A stretch of DNA of 12,064 bases from positions 1 through 12,064 of the forward strand of contig CALXPX010000035.1 in NCBI GenBank assembly GCA_944390305.1. Direction: 5' to 3'. Below are positions 1 through 5,868 of this stretch, piece by piece (the stretch's first letter is position 1; every line of letters starts with the position of its first letter). A program made the translations under genes and the position numbers. The stretch is from an uncultured Clostridia bacterium. Lineage in GTDB: Bacteria; Bacillota; Clostridia; TANB77; CAG-508. The notes beneath the pieces are model-generated. The model was given only the letters and a program-made list of their open reading frames with translations, had not been told where the DNA came from and ran no database searches.

Positions 1-30
1 TTAGTATAGCTTGGTAAATTGCTAACAGAC

Positions 31-75
31 TTCTGGGTTATGAGCCCAACGAGCTGCCAACTGCTCCACCCCGCG
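31..75 (-). pseudogene. 5' part of initiator tRNA-Met (anticodon CAT); 3' part not recognisable
   Basis: Read on the minus strand from position 75, the sequence gives a 5' acceptor strand CGCGGGG, a D arm with stem GAGC/GCTC (67-51), and an anticodon arm with loop CTCATAA. The three consecutive G-C pairs (GGG/CCC) in that arm are the hallmark of bacterial initiator tRNA. After the anticodon stem (position 33) and a short variable-loop-like stretch, similarity stops. No TTCGAAT-type T loop, no T stem and no strand complementary to CGCGGGG appear in positions 1-30. The promoter upstream is intact. The gene is therefore either truncated, interrupted by an insertion continuing off the window, or damaged at an assembly end. 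Identification of the 5' portion is firm; its status as a functional tRNA is not supported here. Confidence 0.75.
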
Positions 76-91
76 ATATCTGACAATCTTT

Positions 92-120
92 ATTATACAT
101 CCATGTATATATTTTGTCAA
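92..120 (-). promoter_or_regulatory. Sigma-A promoter of the tRNA-Met locus
   Basis: On the minus strand, TTGACA (120-115) and TATAAT (97-92) are separated by exactly 17 bases, a full match to the housekeeping consensus. The start of transcription would fall near position 85, about 10 bases before the tRNA 5' end at 75, as expected for a stable RNA gene. Confidence 0.85.
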
Positions 121-340
121 CATATTTTGTAAAATTAATTGCATGTATAATATAGTATATGCAGTAAAAGAAAAAATATTACAAAAAGCTATGCATAAAA
201 TACATAGCTTTCTAGGGGATTAATTTAGAAAATGAACAAAACGTATAGGCAACACTTCCTTTCTTTAATTTAAGTATATTTTAAACATCAAATGTGAATA
301 AATGATGAAAGAAATCTGTATTTTTAGCAAAATAATATCT
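121..340. other. Gene-free AT-rich spacer between tRNA locus and topB
   Basis: Between the two divergent promoters there is no credible reading frame. The only structured element seen is the stem-loop at 185-211, listed separately. No riboswitch- or T-box-like conserved core was recognised. Confidence 0.6.
185..211 (-). terminator. Stem-loop, possible minus-strand terminator
   Basis: AAAGCTATG (185-193) pairs perfectly with CATAGCTTT (203-211) around a 9-base loop. On the minus strand the stem is followed by a short T-run (TTTTTG) and more T-rich sequence, which resembles an intrinsic terminator. On the plus strand no T-run follows. No minus-strand gene lies directly upstream, so if it terminates anything it would be antisense transcription from topB towards the tRNA promoter. 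The stem has few G-C pairs, so confidence is low. Confidence 0.3.
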
Positions 341-369
341 TTGACACATAAAAAAATATATGATATAAC
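341..369 (+). promoter_or_regulatory. Sigma-A promoter of topB
   Basis: TTGACA (341-346), a 17-base spacer, then TATAAC (364-369), with TG at 361-362 giving an extended -10. The start codon lies 20 bases further on, preceded by the GAGG ribosome binding site at 381-384, so the leader is short. Confidence 0.7.
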
Positions 370-389
370 TTAAATCTAGAGAGGAAGTT

Positions 390-2276
390 ATGGGAAAGAA
401 TTTGATTATAACGGAAAAACCTTCTGTAGCAATGGAATTTGCAAAAGCTTTAAAAATAACGACAAATAGAAAAAATGGATATTTAGAATCAGAAAAGTGG
501 ATAATTACATGGTGTGTTGGACATTTAGTAACAATGAGTTATCCAGATAAATATGACGAAAACTTAAAATTTTGGAGGTTAGATACTCTTCCATTTATAC
601 CTAAAGAGTGGAAATATGAAATAATTCCAGCAGTAGAAAATCAATTTAATATTATAAAAGAACTTCTTAAAAGAGAAGATATAGATTATATATATAATGC
701 AGGAGACTCAGGAAGAGAAGGAGAGTACATACAAAGATTAGTTTTTATGATGGCAAAGCCAAATCCAAAGGCAGAAATAAAAAGAGTATGGATAGATTCA
801 CAAACTGAAGAGGAGATAAAGAGGGGAATAGAAGAAGCAAAACCATCTAAAGAATATGATAGTCTATCAGATAGCGCTTATTTAAGAGCAAAAGAGGATT
901 ATTTAATAGGAATAAACTTTTCACGAATGTTATCTATAATTTATGGAAGAAGACTTGCAAAAGAAATAAATGAAGATAAGGCATCTATTTCTATTGGAAG
1001 AGTTATGACATGTGTTTTAGGGATGATTGTAGAAAGAGAAAGAGAAATACGAAATTTTATAAAAGTACCATTTTATAAAATAGTAGGAGACTTTACAAAA
1101 TTTCAGGCAGAATGGAAAGTAGCAGAAGCATCTAAATCTTGGCAATCTCCAAAGCTATATAATGATTCTGGATTTAAAAATAAAGATGATGCTAAAAATT
1201 TAATACTATCGCTTAAAGATAAAGAAGCTATAGTAGAAGAAGTAAAAAAATCAAAGCAAAAAGAGAATGCACCACTTTTATTTAACTTAGCAGAAATTCA
1301 AAATGAATGTACAAAAAGATTTAAAATAAAACCAGATGAAACTCTAGAAATAATTCAAAATTTATATGAAAAAAAACTTGTCACATATCCAAGAACAGAT
1401 GCAAGGGTTTTATCATCAGCAGTAGCAAAAGTTATAAATAATAATTTAAATGGAATAGCTTTAGGATATAAAGATGAGGAAATACAAAAATATATAAAGA
1501 AAATTAAAGATGAAAATTATTCAACTAATCTTTTAAAGACTAAATATGTAAATGATAGTAAAATTACAGATCATTATGCAATAATTCCAACTGGAAAAGG
1601 GTATGAAAATTTAAATTCAATACCAGACATACAAAAAGAAGTATATAAAGTAATAGTAAAAAGATTTTTAGCAATTTTTTACCCAAGTGCAGAATTTAAT
1701 AAAATAAATATAACAGTAAATGTTGATGGAGAAAAATTTTATGCTAGTACAAAAATATGCACAAAAACGGGATACCTAGACGTCTTAAAAAAAGTCACAA
1801 ATGATGAAGAAAAAGTGGAAAACATAGATGTAAAAAAAGGAGAAAAACTAATAGTTAATAATTATACTATGAAAGAATCAGAAACTACGCCACCAACTAG
1901 ATATAACTCAGGTTCAATAATTCTAGCAATGGAGAATGCAGGAAAATTAATAGAGGAAGAAGAGTTAAGAGAACAAATAAAAGGAGCAGGAATAGGAACA
2001 AGTGCAACTAGAGCAGAAATAATTAAAAAATTAGAGAAAATAAAGTATATAGAGATAAATAATAAAACACAAATAATAACTCCAACGCAAAAAGGAGAAT
2101 ACATTTATGACATAGTCAAAATTTCAATGCCTGATATGTTAAATCCAAAATTAACAGCAAGCTGGGAAAAAGGATTAGACATGGTTGCAAAAAAAGAAAT
2201 TAAGGCAGATGTATTTATGAAAAAATTAGAAGATTACATAAATAATAAATTCGATAAATTAGTAATTAGAAAATAA
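390..2276 (+). CDS. topB: DNA topoisomerase III (type IA)
   Basis: This 628-residue type IA topoisomerase would relax or decatenate DNA by single-strand passage. An N-terminal TOPRIM domain starts with IITEKPSVA (catalytic Glu9) and carries AGDSGREGE, with Asp106 and Glu110. The Gly in place of the second Asp of DxD is, from memory, usual in Firmicutes TopB. The active-site tyrosine is Tyr333 in TYPRTDAR. Further type IA signatures are DHYAIIPT (from 394) and GIGTSATR (534-541). There is no C-terminal zinc-ribbon region, so it is the compact form of the family. The ATG at 390 has GAGG five bases upstream and its own promoter at 341-369. It stands alone, with no relaxase, integrase or conjugation gene nearby, so although topB genes also travel on integrative elements nothing here shows that. 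Codon use matches its neighbours. Confidence 0.96.
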   Translation: MGKNLIITEKPSVAMEFAKALKITTNRKNGYLESEKWIITWCVGHLVTMSYPDKYDENLKFWRLDTLPFIPKEWKYEIIPAVENQFNIIKELLKREDIDYIYNAGDSGREGEYIQRLVFMMAKPNPKAEIKRVWIDSQTEEEIKRGIEEAKPSKEYDSLSDSAYLRAKEDYLIGINFSRMLSIIYGRRLAKEINEDKASISIGRVMTCVLGMIVEREREIRNFIKVPFYKIVGDFTKFQAEWKVAEASKSWQSPKLYNDSGFKNKDDAKNLILSLKDKEAIVEEVKKSKQKENAPLLFNLAEIQNECTKRFKIKPDETLEIIQNLYEKKLVTYPRTDARVLSSAVAKVINNNLNGIALGYKDEEIQKYIKKIKDENYSTNLLKTKYVNDSKITDHYAIIPTGKGYENLNSIPDIQKEVYKVIVKRFLAIFYPSAEFNKINITVNVDGEKFYASTKICTKTGYLDVLKKVTNDEEKVENIDVKKGEKLIVNNYTMKESETTPPTRYNSGSIILAMENAGKLIEEEELREQIKGAGIGTSATRAEIIKKLEKIKYIEINNKTQIITPTQKGEYIYDIVKISMPDMLNPKLTASWEKGLDMVAKKEIKADVFMKKLEDYINNKFDKLVIRK

Positions 2277-2342
2277 AAAAAGAAAAATTGACAAAAATGG
2301 CAAAAATAATAGGTTATAAAGAATATTGGGAATTTATTACAC

Positions 2343-2371
2343 TAGACAATTAAAAAATATTGTGATATACA
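2343..2371 (+). promoter_or_regulatory. Possible promoter of the M23 peptidase gene
   Basis: TAGACA (2343-2348), a 17-base spacer and TATACA (2366-2371), with TG at 2363-2364 as an extended -10. The hexamers match consensus only partly, and in sequence this AT-rich some chance matches are expected. A better -35 (TTGACA, 2288-2293) lacks a properly spaced -10. Confidence 0.35.
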
Positions 2372-2392
2372 TTATTCTAGAAAAATAAATTT

Positions 2393-2409
2393 GGAGGGTG
2401 ATAACCATT
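2393..2409 (+). promoter_or_regulatory. Strong ribosome binding site deciding a non-ATG start
   Basis: GGAGG at 2393-2397 followed by GTGAT is close to an extended anti-SD complement. The in-frame GTG at 2398 abuts it with no spacing. The in-frame ATT at 2407 sits nine bases after GGAGG. No in-frame ATG occurs before the transmembrane segment, so initiation must use GTG, ATA or ATT. Confidence 0.5.
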
Positions 2410-3405
2410 AGTAATCTAAAGAAGTGTATAATAGGAATAAGACACATAGTAAAAATAGCAATTATATTAGTAATAGCAGCAGTATTAATAGTAGGAATAA
2501 TAAAAATAACATATAAACAAACTTATAGTGTAAGCTTAAATGGAGAGATTATAGGATATACACAAGATAAAATAGCTCTGCAAAAGAGAATAAATGATTA
2601 TATTAATTCTGGAAATGGAGAGAATATAGCTTTTGTTGAGTTAAATGATATGCCAGAATATGAAGCATGCTTACTTAAAAATGGAATAGAAACTAATGAT
2701 GAAGAAATTTTTAATAAAGTAACTTCATCTGGAACATCATATTACAAATATTATGCAATAACAGAAGAAAATGAAGAAAAAGCATATGTAAAAGAATTTG
2801 CGGATGCAGAATCAGCAGTAAATCAATTAAAAGAAAAGAAAAGTACTAATTCAGATAATTTAGGAATAGTAGAAAAATATGCAACTACTGAGCCAGAATA
2901 TAAAACTGCAGAAACTTGTGTATCTGAATTATATAAAGAAAAAAAGGTAGTTACTGCACAAGCTACTACTACTATACCAAAAGCAACATATACTGGACCT
3001 AGTGTAAAAACAGATTTAGGAGTTTCACTTGTAAAACCAGTATCTGGAGTTATAAGTTCAAGATTTGGAATTAGATCAAGAGATAATCATAAGGGGCTAG
3101 ATATAGCTGCACCAAAAGGAACTGCAATAAAAGCAGCAGCAAATGGAACAGTAATCTTTTCTGGATATGGATCTAATACAAATGGTTATTCTGGATATGG
3201 AAATACTGTTGCAGTAAAATCAAATAGTTCAGTAACAATTCTTTATGCACATTGCAGCACACTATATGTAAAATCTGGACAAACTGTAACACAAGGACAA
3301 GTAATAGCAGCAGTAGGTTCAACAGGAATTTCAACAGGAAATCACTTGCATTTCGAAATTAGATATAATGGTAAAGCTATAGATCCTCAAAATTATATAT
3401 ATTAA
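2398..3405 (+). CDS. Membrane-anchored M23 (LytM-type) peptidoglycan endopeptidase
   Basis: This 335-residue protein (from the GTG) is predicted to cleave peptide bonds in peptidoglycan outside the membrane. A short basic N-terminus precedes one transmembrane helix at about residues 17-37. An extracytoplasmic region of about 150 residues with two cysteines follows, then a Thr-rich linker (about 185-200) and a C-terminal M23 domain (about 212-335). Zinc ligands are intact: His231 and Asp235 in HKGLD, and His318 in HLHF; the catalytic His285 lies in YAH. An active enzyme is therefore expected, unlike degenerate LytM proteins. Related anchored M23 proteins (SpoIIQ, for example) act in sporulation, and the coat genes next door make such a role plausible, but that is inference. 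The start is uncertain: GTG 2398 overlaps the Shine-Dalgarno and ATT 2407 is better spaced. The stop codon lies inside the terminator hairpin. Confidence 0.92.
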   Translation: MITISNLKKCIIGIRHIVKIAIILVIAAVLIVGIIKITYKQTYSVSLNGEIIGYTQDKIALQKRINDYINSGNGENIAFVELNDMPEYEACLLKNGIETNDEEIFNKVTSSGTSYYKYYAITEENEEKAYVKEFADAESAVNQLKEKKSTNSDNLGIVEKYATTEPEYKTAETCVSELYKEKKVVTAQATTTIPKATYTGPSVKTDLGVSLVKPVSGVISSRFGIRSRDNHKGLDIAAPKGTAIKAAANGTVIFSGYGSNTNGYSGYGNTVAVKSNSSVTILYAHCSTLYVKSGQTVTQGQVIAAVGSTGISTGNHLHFEIRYNGKAIDPQNYIY

Positions 3406-3446
3406 ATAAATAAAGTCCTTCATATAGAAGGACTTTATTTATTTAA
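3402..3446. terminator. Bidirectional terminator hairpin between M23 and coat operon
   Basis: A perfect 20-bp inverted repeat (3402-3421 against 3427-3446) encloses a 5-base loop. The inner stem is GTCCTTC/GAAGGAC and the outer stem is A/T-only, giving a T-rich tail in either direction. It contains the stop codons of both convergent genes (3403-3405 and 3439-3441). Only its right arm (from 3427) was copied in the tandem duplication, so the second coat operon lacks this hairpin. Confidence 0.85.
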
Positions 3447-3681
3447 GCTCATTTTTTATTTTTTGAATTTCAGCCATATCGGCAGCATCAGCAGGTTTAT
3501 AATATCCCTTTGATTTCGCAACTTTAAATAATTCATATTGAAAACTTTCATTTCCATCTCTTAATTGTTGAAGAGTTTGTCTTAATTGCATATTTTCTGT
3601 TTCTCCAATTGCTGTCTGATATCCAGATAAACCAGCCTTTGTACTTTCAAGTACATCATTTACCATTGTCTTCTCGTCCAT
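3439..3681 (-). CDS. Spore coat protein, CotF family (copy 1)
   Basis: This 80-residue protein resembles the Coat_F family (Bacillus CotF and its many clostridial relatives). Family-like features are the N-terminal DEKTMVNDVLESTKAGL, the central TENMQLRQTLQQLRDG, and FQYELFKVAKSKGYY followed by a proline-containing tail. It is predicted to be all-helical and cytosolic in the mother cell, to be laid onto the forespore surface. It is the second gene of a two-gene operon: AGGAGG (3691-3686) lies four bases before its ATG and overlaps the TAG stop of the upstream gene, so the two are probably translationally coupled. The protein is identical to the one at 4027-4269. Its stop codon lies in the shared terminator. 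No enzymatic motif is seen. Confidence 0.88.
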   Translation of the reverse strand: MDEKTMVNDVLESTKAGLSGYQTAIGETENMQLRQTLQQLRDGNESFQYELFKVAKSKGYYKPADAADMAEIQKIKNELK

Positions 3682-3689
3682 AAAACCTC

Positions 3690-3878
3690 CTAATTTTCTA
3701 AAAATGTCATTAAAGTTTGCTTTGTGTTCAAACTGTCTTGAGCAGCTTTTGTGAAAAGTTGTTTAATTTGTGGGTCTACAGCAGTACTTGCATATTGATT
3801 TAATTTTGTATAGCAAGTATCAGCAGAACCAATAAAATGTCTTAAATTTTGTAATTCCACTTTACTTAAATTAGCCAT
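3690..3878 (-). CDS. Small helical protein paired with CotF, probable spore coat partner (copy 1)
   Basis: This 62-residue, Gln/Leu-rich, predicted two-helix protein begins MANLSKVELQNLRHFIG and ends QTLMTFLEN. From family knowledge, small proteins of this type commonly sit directly upstream of CotF-like genes in Clostridia and are annotated as spore coat proteins. Together the pair could form a four-helix bundle, which is inference. The reading frame is open upstream for another 31 codons, but the ATG at 3878 is chosen because AAAGGA lies about eight bases before it, while the ATG nine bases earlier directly abuts that site. The extension would also encode a hydrophobic stretch from AT-rich promoter sequence. 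A forespore-type promoter candidate lies at 3911-3940. Identical to the copy at 4278-4466. Confidence 0.8.
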   Translation of the reverse strand: MANLSKVELQNLRHFIGSADTCYTKLNQYASTAVDPQIKQLFTKAAQDSLNTKQTLMTFLEN

Positions 3879-3910
3879 ATTATCCATCCTTTCATTAAAA
3901 GATATATTTT

Positions 3911-3940
3911 TATTTTGTACAAAAAAATATAAAATATTCA
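3911..3940 (-). promoter_or_regulatory. Possible sigma-G/F-type promoter of coat operon, copy 1
   Basis: On the minus strand TGAATA (3940-3935) and CAAAATA (3917-3911) are 17 bases apart, resembling the forespore consensus TGAATA/CATACTA (5 of 7 in the -10). The predicted start lies about 10-15 bases upstream of the ribosome binding site. In A/T-rich DNA this is suggestive only. Confidence 0.35.
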
Positions 3941-4026
3941 ACTTAAAAATTACAAAACAATAAATTAACAAAATAACTTTACTTTTAATAAAATATATAA
4001 AGATTTTGTTAAAAGAAGGACTTTAT

Positions 4027-4269
4027 TTATTTAAGCTCATTTTTTATTTTTTGAATTTCAGCCATATCGGCAGCATCAGCAGGTTTATAATATCCCTTTG
4101 ATTTCGCAACTTTAAATAATTCATATTGAAAACTTTCATTTCCATCTCTTAATTGTTGAAGAGTTTGTCTTAATTGCATATTTTCTGTTTCTCCAATTGC
4201 TGTCTGATATCCAGATAAACCAGCCTTTGTACTTTCAAGTACATCATTTACCATTGTCTTCTCGTCCAT
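4027..4269 (-). CDS. Spore coat protein, CotF family (copy 2)
   Basis: Identical in sequence to the 80-residue CotF-family protein at 3439-3681, including the four-base-spaced AGGAGG ribosome binding site and coupling to the gene before it. The difference is downstream. This copy kept only the right arm of the terminator hairpin (GAAGGACTTT from 4015), and the complementary left arm is absent, so leftward transcripts should continue through the 3879-4014 spacer into copy 1. With no sequence divergence, this copy can only be adding dosage so far. Confidence 0.88.
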   Translation of the reverse strand: MDEKTMVNDVLESTKAGLSGYQTAIGETENMQLRQTLQQLRDGNESFQYELFKVAKSKGYYKPADAADMAEIQKIKNELK

Positions 4270-4277
4270 AAAACCTC

Positions 4278-4466
4278 CTAATTTTCTAAAAATGTCATTA
4301 AAGTTTGCTTTGTGTTCAAACTGTCTTGAGCAGCTTTTGTGAAAAGTTGTTTAATTTGTGGGTCTACAGCAGTACTTGCATATTGATTTAATTTTGTATA
4401 GCAAGTATCAGCAGAACCAATAAAATGTCTTAAATTTTGTAATTCCACTTTACTTAAATTAGCCAT
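4278..4466 (-). CDS. Small helical CotF-partner protein (copy 2)
   Basis: Identical to the 62-residue protein at 3690-3878, with the same preferred ATG and ribosome binding site. This copy keeps the presumed ancestral divergent arrangement: its upstream region (4467-4613) faces the lysozyme gene, whereas copy 1 now faces the end of copy 2. Function is assigned only from its pairing with CotF and its general resemblance to small clostridial coat proteins. Confidence 0.8.
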   Translation of the reverse strand: MANLSKVELQNLRHFIGSADTCYTKLNQYASTAVDPQIKQLFTKAAQDSLNTKQTLMTFLEN

Positions 4467-4498
4467 ATTATCCATCCTTTCATTAAAAGATATATTTT

Positions 4499-4528
4499 TA
4501 TTTTGTACAAAAAAATATAAAATATTCA
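4499..4528 (-). promoter_or_regulatory. Possible sigma-G/F-type promoter of coat operon, copy 2
   Basis: Exact copy of the element at 3911-3940: TGAATA (4528-4523), 17 bases, CAAAATA (4505-4499) on the minus strand. The reliability is the same. Confidence 0.35.
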
Positions 4529-4613
4529 ACTTAAAAATTACAAAACAATAAATTAACAAAATAACTTTACTTTTAATAAAATATATAAAGATTTTGTTAA
4601 AAGGAGGAAAATT

Positions 4614-5834
4614 TTGAAAAAAATTACAACAATATTAATAATGACATTTATAATTTTACAAATATCAATTACAAAAGTAAATGCAATTGAACCTTCAAAC
4701 AATGAAATTTATGAAGGAATAGATGTAAGTAAATGGCAAGGAAACATAAATTTTAAAGAAGTAGCAAATAATGGAATTAAAATTGTATATATAAAAGCAA
4801 CACAAGGAACAAATTATGTATCTCAAACATTTGAAGAAAGTTATAAAAATGCAAAGGAAAATGGCTTAAAAATAGGATTTTATCATTATGTGACAGCAAG
4901 AGATGTACAAAGTGCTAAAAATGAAGCGGAATTTTTTGCATCAAAAATCAGTGGAAAACAAATAGATTGCCGATTGGCAATGGATTTTGAAGAATTTGGA
5001 AATTTATCAAAATCAGAGATAAATGCAATAGGATTAGCTTTTTTAAAAAGATTAGAAGAAATAACCCAAAAGCCAGTAATTGTATATAGTAACACTTACA
5101 CAGCAAAAACTATTTGGGAAGGAGAGATAATAAATTATCCTTTATGGGTTGCTGAATATGGAGTATCTAAACCTCAAAATAATGGAAAATGGAATACTTA
5201 CATAGGATGGCAATACACAGATATGGGGCAAATCGCAGGGATAAATTCATATGTAGATAGAGACAGATTTACTAAAGATATATTTATTAATGAAAATCAA
5301 GAATCAGAAGAAATAAATACAAATGTAAAACCAGAGGAAAATAGATATATGACAATAACTATACAAAGAGGAGATACATTAAGTAAAATAGCAAATAAAT
5401 ATGGAACTACTGTAGAAGAACTAGTAAAAATAAATGATATAAAAAATAAAAATTTAATATATGCAGGAAATATTTTAAAAGTTCCATTTACTACATCTGG
5501 TGGAAATGATGGATTAGAAGAAATAACATATATTGTAAAAAAAGGAGATACCTTAAGTAGAATTGCTTTAAATTACAATACGAGTGTAAATACCATTGCT
5601 AAGGAAAATAATATACAAAATGTAAATTTAATATATCCAGGACAAAGATTAATAATAAAAACAGAAGGAATGGGTACAGAAATGGGGCATATGTGTTATA
5701 AAGTAGTAAGAGGTGATACTTTATATTCAATTTCAAGAAGATATCATACAAGTATTGCAAATATTGTAATGCTAAATAGAATACAAAATCCAAATTTAAT
5801 ATATCCGGGACAATGTTTAAAAATAAGTAGATAA
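4614..5834 (+). CDS. Secreted GH25 lysozyme (muramidase) with three LysM repeats
   Basis: This 406-residue protein is predicted to hydrolyse MurNAc-GlcNAc bonds in peptidoglycan. A signal peptide occupies residues 1-24 (MKKI..., hydrophobic core, likely cleavage after VNA). The GH25 domain spans about 34-225. It starts with GIDVSKWQG (Asp37) and contains the catalytic AMDFEEF motif (Asp124, Glu126) and WVAEYG on the last strands. Three LysM wall-binding repeats follow at about 246-291, 304-349 and 361-406, each with a GDTL motif and a PNLIY/VNLIY-like second half. The start is TTG, supported by AAGGAGG (4601-4607) six bases upstream; no better ATG lies near. The gene is divergent from the coat operon, and its presumed promoter lies within the 588-bp unit and is therefore also duplicated. 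No clear terminator separates it from the gene at 5869. It may be involved in cell-wall turnover, mother-cell lysis or germination; the sequence does not decide. Confidence 0.95.
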   Translation: MKKITTILIMTFIILQISITKVNAIEPSNNEIYEGIDVSKWQGNINFKEVANNGIKIVYIKATQGTNYVSQTFEESYKNAKENGLKIGFYHYVTARDVQSAKNEAEFFASKISGKQIDCRLAMDFEEFGNLSKSEINAIGLAFLKRLEEITQKPVIVYSNTYTAKTIWEGEIINYPLWVAEYGVSKPQNNGKWNTYIGWQYTDMGQIAGINSYVDRDRFTKDIFINENQESEEINTNVKPEENRYMTITIQRGDTLSKIANKYGTTVEELVKINDIKNKNLIYAGNILKVPFTTSGGNDGLEEITYIVKKGDTLSRIALNYNTSVNTIAKENNIQNVNLIYPGQRLIIKTEGMGTEMGHMCYKVVRGDTLYSISRRYHTSIANIVMLNRIQNPNLIYPGQCLKISR

Positions 5835-5868
5835 AAAGTAGTTATTTTTACATTTATATGATAAACTT

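Larger units (their letters stand above)
3427..4014. repeat. Tandem duplication, unit 1 (588 bp)
   Basis: This unit is repeated directly and immediately at 4015-4602 with no difference seen by eye, including synonymous and intergenic positions. It spans the right arm of the terminator, both coat genes and the divergent upstream region, and ends just before the ribosome binding site position of the lysozyme gene. Similarity extends one base further on each side (3426/4014 and 4015/4603). Confidence 0.93.
4015..4602. repeat. Tandem duplication, unit 2 (588 bp)
   Basis: Second, apparently exact copy of 3427-4014. Its right end touches AAGGAGG of the lysozyme gene. The outer boundaries carry similar short sequences, AGAAGGA at 3426-3432 and AGGAGGA at 4602-4608 (6 of 7 identical), which could have primed the slippage or unequal exchange that made the duplication. 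Confidence 0.93.

Noticed and set aside
185..211. A riboswitch or T-box leader for topB
   Set aside because: It lies upstream of the topB promoter at 341-369, so it is not in the topB leader, and no conserved riboswitch core is seen.
390..2276. topB as part of an integrative conjugative element beside a damaged tRNA
   Set aside because: No integrase, relaxase, coupling protein or second attachment site is visible; topB alone does not show mobility.
3879..3971. A 31-codon hydrophobic N-terminal extension of the CotF-partner protein (also at 4467-4559)
   Set aside because: It lies in AT-rich promoter sequence, lacks a ribosome binding site, and the ATG at 3878 (or 4466) has a well-placed AAAGGA site.
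3427..4602. A CRISPR-like or transposon-based repeat
   Set aside because: There are only two abutting 588-bp units carrying ordinary genes, with no spacers, terminal inverted repeats, target-site duplications or transposase.
5835..5868. A terminator between the lysozyme gene and the ligase operon
   Set aside because: The only self-complementary stretch (TAAAAA/TTTTTA near 5832-5850) has no G-C pairs in the stem, so stable termination is unlikely and read-through cannot be excluded.
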